64,000 nucleotides of DNA from TMED26 sp042088965 (GTDB lineage Bacteria; Pseudomonadota; Alphaproteobacteria; Thalassobaculales; Thalassobaculaceae): positions 62,001 through 126,000 of the forward strand of contig JBELLC010000001.1 of assembly GCA_042088965.1 (NCBI GenBank), written 5' to 3'. The notes beneath the pieces are model-generated. The model ran no database searches, had not been told where the DNA came from, and saw only the letters and a list, made by a program, of their open reading frames with translations. The first letter of the stretch is position 1, and each line of letters starts with the position of its first letter. Below are positions 1-6,480 of the stretch, piece by piece. The translations under genes and the position numbers were made by a program.

Positions 1-243
1 AACGAGAAGCTGTGGTTAGGGCATTTTGACTTGTCCAGCGAGGATGGAACGCCGGTCTTCCGCCACACCTTGTTGCTGCGCGGCATTAGCAACCCGAGCG
101 TTGAGCAAATGGAAGATATGATTGATTATGCGATGACCGAATGTGAACGGTTTTTCCCAGCGTTCCAATTCGTCGTCTGGGGCGGCAAAAATCCAGATGA
201 CGCCTTGGCGGCCGCAATGATCGATGTAGAAGGTGAAGCATGA
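1..243 (+). CDS. YbjN domain-containing protein (5' end missing)
   Basis: The reading frame is open from base 1 and ends at the TGA at 241-243, so only about the last 80 residues are visible. The tail, with WLGHFDLSSEDG, a middle containing RGISNPSVEQMEDMIDYAM and a closing WGGKNPDDALAAA, looks like the C-terminal half of the YbjN-type proteins commonly found directly upstream of proC in alphaproteobacteria. The family has a chaperone-like fold and no established enzymatic role. Its stop overlaps the proC start (ATGA at 240-243), which suggests translational coupling. The TTG at 31 opens the longest ORF with a start codon, but it is probably internal because homology-like sequence continues upstream. 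Confidence 0.7.
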   Translation, partial: NEKLWLGHFDLSSEDGTPVFRHTLLLRGISNPSVEQMEDMIDYAMTECERFFPAFQFVVWGGKNPDDALAAAMIDVEGEA

Positions 244-1067
244 CAACCACGACCTCACCGTTATTATTGATCGGTGCCGGTAAAATGGGCGGCGCAATGC
301 TGACCGGCTGGTTAGACCAAAATATGGCACCACACGGTGTTATCATTGTCGAGCCTGATCCCAAGACCCAAGCGGAATGGCAAAACATTGCGGGCGTCAC
401 TGTTTACCAAAACGCCAGTGACATTGCCGATACAGTCACCCCCAGCACGATTATTTTGGCCGTTAAACCACAGATGATGGACGACGCGTTAGTGCCGCTG
501 CGGCGCTTTGTTGGCCCTTCAACCGCCTTTCTGTCAATCGCCGCAGGTAAAACCATTGCCTATTTTGAGCAGCATTTAGGCGACACGGCCGCCATCATCC
601 GTTCCATGCCAAACACACCGGCGGCAGTCAGCCGTGGGATCACAGCCTATTGCACAAATAACGCGGTTAGCGCTGAACAAGCCAGTGCAGGGGCCGCCTT
701 ACTGGCCGCCGTTGGCGAGGTTGTGGCGGTCGACAGCGAAGACCTCATTGATGCGGTCACGGGGGTCTCAGGGAGTGGCCCTGCTTATGTGTTTTATCTG
801 ATTGAAACCTTAGCAGCCGCTGGTGTTGCAGCCGGACTATCGGCAGATATGGCGATGCAATTGGCGCATGCCACGGTGTGTGGTTCCGGCGAATTGGCGC
901 GCCTCAGTGATCAACCTGCCAGCCAATTGCGGATCAATGTCACCAGCCCTGGCGGCACCACCAAAGCGGCGCTTGATGTGCTGATGGATCCAGACGCTGG
1001 CTTGGAACCTTTAATGCGCCGCGCAGTTGCGGCAGCCGCTCATCGGGCGCGCGAGCTCGCTGGATAA
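240..1067 (+). CDS. proC: Pyrroline-5-carboxylate reductase
   Basis: This enzyme makes the last step of proline synthesis, the NAD(P)H-dependent reduction of 1-pyrroline-5-carboxylate to L-proline in the cytoplasm. The 275-residue length is normal for the family. The N-terminal Rossmann motif LLIGAGKMGGAML lies at about residues 9-21, the segment IRSMPNTPAAVSRG in the middle is typical of ProC, and the family signature VTSPGGTTKAALDVL lies near residues 234-248. The start overlaps the upstream stop as ATGA, so expression is probably coupled to the YbjN-type gene. The identification is secure. Confidence 0.95.
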   Translation: MTTTTSPLLLIGAGKMGGAMLTGWLDQNMAPHGVIIVEPDPKTQAEWQNIAGVTVYQNASDIADTVTPSTIILAVKPQMMDDALVPLRRFVGPSTAFLSIAAGKTIAYFEQHLGDTAAIIRSMPNTPAAVSRGITAYCTNNAVSAEQASAGAALLAAVGEVVAVDSEDLIDAVTGVSGSGPAYVFYLIETLAAAGVAAGLSADMAMQLAHATVCGSGELARLSDQPASQLRINVTSPGGTTKAALDVLMDPDAGLEPLMRRAVAAAAHRARELAG

Positions 1068-1113
1068 AAACCCAAGGCTGCACCGCAACGCTGTAAATCC
1101 TGTCTGAAAGTGC

Positions 1114-1119
1114 TATACT
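1114..1119 (+). promoter_or_regulatory. -10 element of a probable leaderless promoter for the TetR-like gene
   Basis: TATACT at 1114-1119 ends six bases before the ATG at 1126, so transcription would start at or next to the start codon. No Shine-Dalgarno sequence precedes this ATG. A weak -35 candidate, CTGTAA, lies at 1091-1096 with 17-bp spacing. Inference from sequence only. Confidence 0.4.
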
Positions 1120-1125
1120 CTCGCC

Positions 1126-1749
1126 ATGACAGATGACGCCAATACCAACATAGAAGGGCAATTTGATCATGCCCTTTATCGCGCCGTTTTTGCGGCCGCC
1201 TTTGCTTGTGCCGCAGAAGGTCGCTGGCGGCAGGTAAGTTTGGCCGAGATATATGAGCGTGCGGGGATATCGGACCATCAAAGCAAACCCCCTTTTCGCT
1301 GCAAGATCGCTTTATTGACAGGTTTTGCAAAATGGGTTGATGACGAAGTGACCACCATGGCGGGCGCAGGTGAAGAGCTATCCGCCCGCGATCGGCTGTT
1401 TGACCTGTTGATGCTGCGGTTCGATGTCTTGGCCCCCTATCGCGATGGCGTTACCAGCATTATTCGTAGCCTGCCAAGCATGCCCATGACAGCGGTCGCG
1501 GGCGGGCCCGGATTGGCCAAATCGATGCGGCTAACGCTGACACTCGCTGGCCTTTCAAGCAGTGGATTAACCGGTATGCTGCGCGGCAAAGGCCTGGCCT
1601 TTGTCTATCTTAACGCCTTACGCACCTGGCTTGATGATGACAGTCAAGATTTGTCCGCCACCATGAAGGCCGTCGATCAGGGGTTGGTTAAAGCAGAAGA
1701 AGTCGCGCTTTCCATGGGCTTAGCGGCCGCGTATCAATCTGAAAAATAA
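1126..1749 (+). CDS. TetR/COQ9-like transcriptional regulator
   Basis: This 207-residue protein has an N-terminal helical segment matching a TetR helix-turn-helix layout (VSLAEIYERAGIS, about residues 40-52). The usual tyrosine-phenylalanine recognition segment (YRHFPSK type) is replaced by SKPPFRCKIALLTGF, so DNA binding may be altered. The C-terminal part, with RDRLFDLLMLRFDVL and FVYLNALRTWLDDDS, resembles a set of alphaproteobacterial proteins annotated as TetR regulators or COQ9-like proteins. It lies 58 bp after proC with its own probable leaderless promoter. A regulator is the better guess, but a COQ9-like role cannot be excluded. Its ligand is unknown. Confidence 0.6.
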   Translation: MTDDANTNIEGQFDHALYRAVFAAAFACAAEGRWRQVSLAEIYERAGISDHQSKPPFRCKIALLTGFAKWVDDEVTTMAGAGEELSARDRLFDLLMLRFDVLAPYRDGVTSIIRSLPSMPMTAVAGGPGLAKSMRLTLTLAGLSSSGLTGMLRGKGLAFVYLNALRTWLDDDSQDLSATMKAVDQGLVKAEEVALSMGLAAAYQSEK

Positions 1750-1770
1750 TTTTTGTGCAGTGCACAAAAA
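1750..1770. promoter_or_regulatory. TGC-rich palindrome upstream of the phasin promoter (PhaR-like operator)
   Basis: A perfect 10-bp inverted repeat, arms TTTTTGTGCA (1750-1759) and TGCACAAAAA (1761-1770), is centred on G1760. It begins directly after the stop of the previous gene and ends just before the -35 box of the phasin gene. Its core TGCA-N-TGCA recurs in the second palindrome at 1819-1829. PhaR repressors of PHA-storing bacteria are reported to bind TGC-rich inverted repeats near phasin promoters. The assignment to PhaR is inference, and no phaR lies in this window. Confidence 0.6.
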
Positions 1771-1774
1771 AATA

Positions 1775-1803
1775 TTGACGCACCACGTGAACGTCCCTAT
1801 GTT
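1775..1803 (+). promoter_or_regulatory. Sigma-70-type promoter of the phasin gene
   Basis: TTGACG (1775-1780) and TATGTT (1798-1803) are separated by 17 bp. The predicted start, near 1810, leaves a leader of about 50 bases carrying the second palindrome. Palindromes lie on both sides of the promoter, a layout that suits repression. Confidence 0.55.
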
Positions 1804-1818
1804 CCAGCTATTAATTTA

Positions 1819-1829
1819 TTGCACTGCAA
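1819..1829. promoter_or_regulatory. Second TGC-rich palindrome, in the phasin leader
   Basis: TTGCACTGCAA is a perfect palindrome around C1824 and repeats the TGCA-N-TGCA core of the upstream site. It lies just downstream of the predicted transcription start and 30 bp before the ATG. It is probably a second binding site for the same regulator. Confidence 0.55.
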
Positions 1830-1858
1830 CAAAACAGTGCGCGCTAAAGGAGCATATG

Positions 1859-2281
1859 ATGACCTACAAAAACCCATTCCTCGATTTCGATGCGCAGAAA
1901 GTCATGACAGATTTCAAACTGCCGACCGTCGATACTGGTGCTGTGGTTGAGTTGTTTCAGCGCAACATGGAAGCCGTTGTAAATGCGAACCAGACAGCAT
2001 TTGCAGGCTTTCAAGCGATGACGCAGCGCCAGGGTGAACTGATTGGTGCGACCGTGGACGCATCGACAAAATCGATGCAGGACCTGATGCAAACTCAAGA
2101 ACCAGAAGAGCGTCTGGTGAAGCAAACCGCCTTCATCAAAGACAGTTACGCTGACGCGTTGAGCAGCGCCAAGGAACTGTCCGAAATGGTGGCCAGCGCA
2201 GGCAATGACGCTTTTGACATTATTTCCAAGCGGGCCACAGCAAGCCTGGATGAAGTCAGCACGCTGGTTGCCAAAAAGTAA
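1859..2281 (+). CDS. Phasin family protein
   Basis: Phasins coat polyhydroxyalkanoate granules. This 140-residue, alpha-helical protein contains a typical phasin stretch, FQRNMEAVVNANQTAFAGFQ, followed by TQRQGELIG and a helical C-terminus with no cysteines. A longer ORF could start at 1760, but AAAGGAG at 1846-1852 stands six bases before the ATG at 1859 (three before the ATG at 1856) and the promoter lies downstream of 1760, so 1859 is the preferred start. It is transcribed alone, with a strong terminator after it. The phaA-phaB pair near 18 kb supports PHB storage. No PHA synthase is present in the window. Confidence 0.85.
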   Translation: MTYKNPFLDFDAQKVMTDFKLPTVDTGAVVELFQRNMEAVVNANQTAFAGFQAMTQRQGELIGATVDASTKSMQDLMQTQEPEERLVKQTAFIKDSYADALSSAKELSEMVASAGNDAFDIISKRATASLDEVSTLVAKK

Positions 2282-2320
2282 CCTGCGCGCGATGATCTAG
2301 CGTTTCTGACCTCATTGATA

Positions 2321-2354
2321 AACGCCCGGTGGACACATCGGGCGTTTGTTTTTT
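2321..2354 (+). terminator. Rho-independent terminator of the phasin gene
   Basis: The 8-bp stem AACGCCCG (2321-2328) and CGGGCGTT (2339-2346), with a 10-base loop, is followed by a run of T (TGTTTTTT). It lies 40 bp after the phasin stop. Confidence 0.85.
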
Positions 2355-2371
2355 GATCGCGTGTGCATGTC

Positions 2372-2400
2372 TTGCCCACCTACACTGTCACCGTTAGGCT
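2372..2400 (+). promoter_or_regulatory. Probable promoter of csaA
   Basis: TTGCCC (2372-2377), 17-bp spacer and TAGGCT (2395-2400) lie 37 bp before the csaA ATG. The same TTGCC(C/G) box at 17-bp spacing recurs before the amidase and ribF genes. The -10 is imperfect. Confidence 0.4.
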
Positions 2401-2436
2401 CTCGATCTCAGAACAAGAACGACGGGACAATCAGCC

Positions 2437-2772
2437 ATGAGCATAAACTTTGACGACTTTATGAAAGTCGATATCCGGGTTGGCACCATTACCCGCGCCG
2501 AGGCTTTCCCAGAAGCGCGCCAACCGGCCATCAAGCTGTGGGTTGATTTTGGTGACGACCTGGGAATCAAAAAGACGTCTGCGCAAATTACCGCCCATTA
2601 CACGCCAGCAGATCTCCCCGGCCAGCAGGTTATTGCTGTGGTCAACTTTCCACCCAAACAAATTGGCAAATTCATGAGCGAAGTGCTTGTTTTAGGGATT
2701 CCAGACAGTGCCGGTGAAGTGGTCTTACTGCAACCTAGCCTGACCGTCCCGCTTGGTGGGCGCATGTATTAA
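2437..2772 (+). CDS. csaA: CsaA-type tRNA-binding-domain protein
   Basis: This 111-residue protein is one OB-fold tRNA-binding domain, the type also found at the C-terminus of MetRS and in PheRS beta. The motif FMKVDIRVGTITRAEAF near the N-terminus and VNFPPKQIGKFMSEVLVLG in the C-terminal half are characteristic, and the length matches stand-alone CsaA (about 110 residues). CsaA is described as a chaperone-like, secretion-related or tRNA-binding factor; its exact role is unsettled. It is monocistronic and convergent with the kinase gene that follows. A weak CCTG/CAGG hairpin with TTTT at 2773-2789 may serve as its terminator. Confidence 0.85.
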   Translation: MSINFDDFMKVDIRVGTITRAEAFPEARQPAIKLWVDFGDDLGIKKTSAQITAHYTPADLPGQQVIAVVNFPPKQIGKFMSEVLVLGIPDSAGEVVLLQPSLTVPLGGRMY

Positions 2773-2787
2773 CCTGCTGGCAGGGTT

Positions 2788-4134
2788 TTAAATCGGCAAG
2801 CGGATGGTCGCCTTCAAGCCGCCATATGCGCTGTCTTCAAGAAATAAATCACCACCATGTTCACGGGCAATTGAGCGGGCAATTGTTAACCCAAGACCCG
2901 TGCCACCCATTTGTGGGCTTCGGGCGCTATCCAGGCGAACAAACGGTCGGAATACATCATTGCGACGGCTCTCGGGAATACCGGGGCCATCGTCTTCGAC
3001 AATGAGATCCACATGTTCATCATCGCCGTCCACCGTCATCCAAACATTTTCAGCATAGCGTCGGGCATTGGTCGTCAAATTTGTGAGCGCCCGTTTTAAG
3101 GCATTGGCCCGAACTGGCATGCTGATTATCCGCTCGGTCGGTAACCGAAGCTCAACCTTGCCGCCAGCGCGTGTTTCCATCTCGATGATTTCACTGGCCA
3201 AAGCGGCAATATTTGCGTCCCGGACAGGTTCGCCGCCTTCGCCGCGGGCAAAGGCCAAATAGCCCTCCACCATATGTTCCATTTCCGAAACATCGCTTTG
3301 TAACTCGTCCGCCCCATCAATATCGCCAAGCATCGCCAACTGCAATTTCATCCGCGTGAGTGGGGTGCGCAAATCATGCGATACACCTGCGAGCATCTCG
3401 GTGCGCTCTCTCAATTGGCGCTGAATGCGGTCGCGCATCTGGCTAAAAGCAACTGCTGCTTGGCGGACCTCGGTTGCCCCTTCGATGGCGATGCCGCCCC
3501 CATCGCGGCCCAGCCCGAAATTCCGCGCGGCAGTCGCCAACCGCCGGATCGGACGGATTTGGTTACGCATGAAGATGATCGCCACCGCGAACAAAACCAA
3601 TGAACTGCCGACCATCCATAAAATAAAAATATAAGTGGTTGAACTATAGACCCGCTTGCGCTGAGTGGTGACCTCCAAGACGCCCTTGTCCAACTGTACT
3701 TGAATGATCAACTGCCGGTCGTCACTGGATGTTTTCAGGGCATAGGGAAGATTTACCCGGCGGCCCATCGCTGCCCGTAGAACGGTTTCGACATAATCAG
3801 CAGGTGCGCGCCGCCTGTCGGCAGCATCAATTTCCGCTTGCGCACGATAGCTCAGGGTAAAATCCAAAAGCCCCGCCACGTCTTGATTGAGGCGCAGCAC
3901 ACTGCCCGCGCTGGCAGCTGGATCAATTTGCTGGACAATAAGGCCAATATCGCCCGCCAAGTTTGACACCAAGCGGCGTGTCAATGTATCCCAATGACGT
4001 TCATAAAACACATAGGCTGTGACCGCCTGCATCAACAACAACGGGGTCACGATAATCAGTAATGCGCGCCCAAATAAGGTACGCGGCAAGAACCGTTTGA
4101 CCGCTGTATCAGACACGCCGTGCCGCGCACTCAT
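2788..4134 (-). CDS. EnvZ-like sensor histidine kinase
   Basis: This 448-residue membrane histidine kinase pairs with the response regulator directly upstream. The N-terminal membrane segment spans about residues 23-43 and the second (FILWMVGSSLVLFAVAIIFM) about 169-189, leaving a periplasmic domain of roughly 125 residues. A HAMP region follows, then the H-box GVSHDLRTPLTRMK, the N-box LTNLTTNARRYA, the G1 box VEDDGPGIPES and the G2 box GGTGLGLTIARSI. All catalytic motifs are intact. The start overlaps the regulator stop (ATGA at 4131-4134), so the two are coupled. The layout resembles the petP-petR-kinase clusters of alphaproteobacteria. The signal sensed is unknown. Confidence 0.9.
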   Translation of the reverse strand: MSARHGVSDTAVKRFLPRTLFGRALLIIVTPLLLMQAVTAYVFYERHWDTLTRRLVSNLAGDIGLIVQQIDPAASAGSVLRLNQDVAGLLDFTLSYRAQAEIDAADRRRAPADYVETVLRAAMGRRVNLPYALKTSSDDRQLIIQVQLDKGVLEVTTQRKRVYSSTTYIFILWMVGSSLVLFAVAIIFMRNQIRPIRRLATAARNFGLGRDGGGIAIEGATEVRQAAVAFSQMRDRIQRQLRERTEMLAGVSHDLRTPLTRMKLQLAMLGDIDGADELQSDVSEMEHMVEGYLAFARGEGGEPVRDANIAALASEIIEMETRAGGKVELRLPTERIISMPVRANALKRALTNLTTNARRYAENVWMTVDGDDEHVDLIVEDDGPGIPESRRNDVFRPFVRLDSARSPQMGGTGLGLTIARSIAREHGGDLFLEDSAYGGLKATIRLPI

Positions 4135-4844
4135 GCGCCTAATTCCACATCGTCAACACATAACATATACCCCATGCCGCGCACCGTTTGCAGATAACGT
4201 GGGAATTTGGGGTCCTGTTCGATTTTACGTCGCAGACGGGTAATTTGAACATCAACGGTGCGGGCATTCCCCCCTTGGCCATCGCGTGCAGCGAGACTTT
4301 CACGGCTCAGCGCCGTTCCAGAACTGCTCGCCAACACGGCCAATAAACCAGCTTCAGCTTCGGTTAACCGAACGCCAGTATCGCCGTGGGTTAACAGCCG
4401 ACGGCGACAGTCGAAGGAGAAGCCGCCAAAATGAACGACGTTTGGCACCTGCTCATCTATTTCCTTGACCATCTCCGCACGTCGCAAAATCGCGCCAATC
4501 CGCAACAATAATTCACGTGGTTCAAACGGTTTTGACAGGTAGTCATCTGCCCCACCTTCGAGCCCTGCAATCCGGTCTTCCACATCGCCCATCGCTGTCA
4601 GCATCAAAACTGGCGTATCATTCTGCTGCCGCCAATCACGAATAAAGCTTAACCCATCTTCTCCTGGCATCATCCGATCCAAAATCATCAGATCAAAATC
4701 AACGCCGCGAAGTCGGCCCCGCGCCTCGCTGGCGTCTGCCGCAACCGACACACGATACCCCTTGTCTGCCAAAAACTTGCCTAATAAATCTCGCAGTCGC
4801 TGGTCATCATCCACAACAAGGATATGTACGGGTTCCTGTTCCAT
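4131..4844 (-). CDS. petR: OmpR/PetR-family response regulator
   Basis: A receiver domain plus winged-helix DNA-binding regulator of 237 residues. The acidic pair is in VVDDDQRL near residue 12, the phospho-acceptor Asp is in LMILDRMMPGEDG, the conserved Thr is in MLTAMGD and the Lys in SKPFEPREL. The C-terminal winged helix contains RTVDVQITRLRRKIEQDP. It lies between a MarR gene and a kinase gene. That MarR-OmpR order matches petP-petR, first described in Rhodobacter capsulatus near the bc1 genes. The symbol is given on synteny and motif grounds. Targets here are not known. Confidence 0.85.
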   Translation of the reverse strand: MEQEPVHILVVDDDQRLRDLLGKFLADKGYRVSVAADASEARGRLRGVDFDLMILDRMMPGEDGLSFIRDWRQQNDTPVLMLTAMGDVEDRIAGLEGGADDYLSKPFEPRELLLRIGAILRRAEMVKEIDEQVPNVVHFGGFSFDCRRRLLTHGDTGVRLTEAEAGLLAVLASSSGTALSRESLAARDGQGGNARTVDVQITRLRRKIEQDPKFPRYLQTVRGMGYMLCVDDVELGA

Positions 4845-4853
4845 CTCTGACCT

Positions 4854-5366
4854 TTACCTTTTTAACGCCCCGGGCACCTGAACAGTTTCATCTGGAAAAC
4901 GACTACGATCCTCCGCATCAATAATGCCGCGAAGGACGCGTTGAAAGCCCTGAACGGCCTCAGCACCGGCGGCCCGATAGGCCGCTGCGATGCGCTGGCG
5001 CTGATTGGCCGTCAAGGATTGTTCAAGTTCAACGCCTTTCGGGGTTAAATACAACAACCGCTTCCGGCGATCTTGTTCGCCTGTGTGTTGAACAACATAG
5101 CCTTCCGTGAGCAGGTGACTCAAAACACGCGACAGGCTTTGCTTGGTGATTTTCAAAATTGCCAACAATTCACTGACGGTTATCCCAGGATGCCTGCCGA
5201 CGAAATAGACAACGCGGTGATGAGCGCGGCCAAGACCAATGTCACTCAGGATGGCATCTGGCTCGCCGGTAAAATCCCGATAGGCGAAAAACAGCATTTC
5301 GATGCCTTGTCGTAATTCCTCTTCGCGCAGGAAAAGTGGATTTGCCGGACTTTTTATGTCAGCCAT
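4854..5366 (-). CDS. petP: MarR-family regulator (PetP-like)
   Basis: This 170-residue winged-helix regulator contains HRVVYFVGRHPGITVSELL and the recognition segment KITKQSLSRVLSHLLTEGYV, then the beta-wing QDRRKRLLYLTPKG, in normal MarR order. The start ATG at 5366-5364 has AAGGAAA about 10 bases upstream. It is the first gene of a three-gene operon with petR and the kinase, 9 bp before petR. It is divergent from ilvE across 126 bp, so it may regulate itself or ilvE. The petP name rests mainly on its place beside petR. Confidence 0.8.
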   Translation of the reverse strand: MADIKSPANPLFLREEELRQGIEMLFFAYRDFTGEPDAILSDIGLGRAHHRVVYFVGRHPGITVSELLAILKITKQSLSRVLSHLLTEGYVVQHTGEQDRRKRLLYLTPKGVELEQSLTANQRQRIAAAYRAAGAEAVQGFQRVLRGIIDAEDRSRFPDETVQVPGALKR

Positions 5367-5492
5367 GTTGACATATTTCCTTTTGATTGTTATTGGTTAC
5401 CACAAGCTAACGTAATAATATGTCGAAACACCCTGATTTTACGACTTAATTTAACTTTTGTCCGCATCAGGTGAGGGATGGGAATAAAAATC
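5367..5492. promoter_or_regulatory. Divergent petP/ilvE promoter region
   Basis: This AT-rich region holds TTGACATAT (5368-5376) and a near inverted copy, ATATGTCGAA (5418-5427), which could bind the adjacent MarR protein. TTGACA with TATTGG at 5391-5396 (17-bp spacing) is a possible plus-strand promoter. The 13-mer TTTTACGACTTAA at 5437-5449 recurs in the opposite orientation upstream of mreB (27499-27511). Only weak support for each element. Confidence 0.3.
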
Positions 5493-6392
5493 ATGGCAGC
5501 AGTTTCCTTTGACAATCTCGACGGTTTAATCTGGTACGACGGCGAGATGGTACCGTGGCGTGAAGCAAAGCTTCATGTCCTTAGTCACGCTTTACATTAT
5601 GCCAGTTCTGTGTTCGAGGGCGAGCGTGTTTATAGCGGACAGATTTTTGAATCTCGGGCACATACTGAACGCCTGCATAAATCTGCGCGCGTTCTGGATT
5701 TTGAAATCCCCTGGTCCGTTGACGAGATTGAAGCAGCAAAGCGGGCAACAGTGGATGCATCAGGTCTGAAAAACGCCTATATCCGGCCTGTTGCCTGGCG
5801 TGGCAGTGAAATGATGGGGGTCTCCGCACAAGATAATTCTATCCATATGGCGATCGCTGTTTGGGACTGGCCATCCTATTTTGACGCTGACGCCAAAATG
5901 GCCGGCATTAATCTGCAAATGGCCCCTTATCGTCGACCTGCCCCAGATATGGCGCCAACAGATGCCAAAGCTGCCGGGTTATATATGATCTGCACCCTGT
6001 CAAAGCATAAAGCAGAGCGCGAAGGCTATCACGATGCCCTGATGCTCGACTATCGGGGGCAGATTGCTGAATCGACGGGCGCAAATATCTTTTTCTTAAT
6101 GGATGATGACCGCATTCATACGCCAACGCCGGATTGCTTCTTAGACGGCATTACCCGTCGCACCGTTATCGCCATGGCCAAAGCCCGTGGCTATGAAGTT
6201 GTTGAGCGGGCAATGATGCCAGAGGAAATGGCCAATGCGCGCGAGTGTTTCTTAACCGGAACCGCCGCTGAAGTGACCCCGGTTGGCCGAATTGCTGACT
6301 ATACATTCACACCAGGTGAGGTTTGCAAAACCTTGATGGAAGACTATAGCACCAAGGTGAATGCCCCCGCCGCCGCAGCCGCAGCTGAATAA
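5493..6392 (+). CDS. ilvE: Branched-chain amino acid aminotransferase
   Basis: A PLP-dependent class IV aminotransferase that interconverts Leu, Ile and Val with their 2-oxo acids. The N-terminal block WYDGEMVPWREAKLHVLSHA, the segment SSVFEGERVY and the C-terminal ECFLTGTAAEVTPVG are BCAT signatures. The catalytic lysine is in CTLSKHKAEREGYHDALMLD. From the ATG at 5493 the protein is 299 residues. An ATG at 5478 would add five residues, but its GAGGG is directly adjacent and relatives usually begin with a short MxxxFDxxDG-type N-terminus. It ends in a low-complexity alanine tail and is followed by a strong terminator. The ilv synthesis genes proper lie 17 kb away. Confidence 0.93.
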   Translation: MAAVSFDNLDGLIWYDGEMVPWREAKLHVLSHALHYASSVFEGERVYSGQIFESRAHTERLHKSARVLDFEIPWSVDEIEAAKRATVDASGLKNAYIRPVAWRGSEMMGVSAQDNSIHMAIAVWDWPSYFDADAKMAGINLQMAPYRRPAPDMAPTDAKAAGLYMICTLSKHKAEREGYHDALMLDYRGQIAESTGANIFFLMDDDRIHTPTPDCFLDGITRRTVIAMAKARGYEVVERAMMPEEMANARECFLTGTAAEVTPVGRIADYTFTPGEVCKTLMEDYSTKVNAPAAAAAAE

Positions 6393-6412
6393 TTCTCTAT
6401 CCAGAGACATTT

Positions 6413-6450
6413 AAACCTCTGGCAACGTTTGATGTTGCCAGAGGTTTTTT
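6413..6450 (+). terminator. Strong rho-independent terminator between ilvE and nrdJ
   Basis: A perfect 14-bp stem, AAACCTCTGGCAAC (6413-6426) and GTTGCCAGAGGTTT (6434-6447), with a 7-base loop, runs into TTTTTT at 6445-6450. It lies between the convergent genes ilvE and nrdJ. It fits ilvE best but could act in both directions. Confidence 0.92.
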
Positions 6451-6480
6451 AGGCCGTTGCGCGCACAGTGTTGGCGCGTG

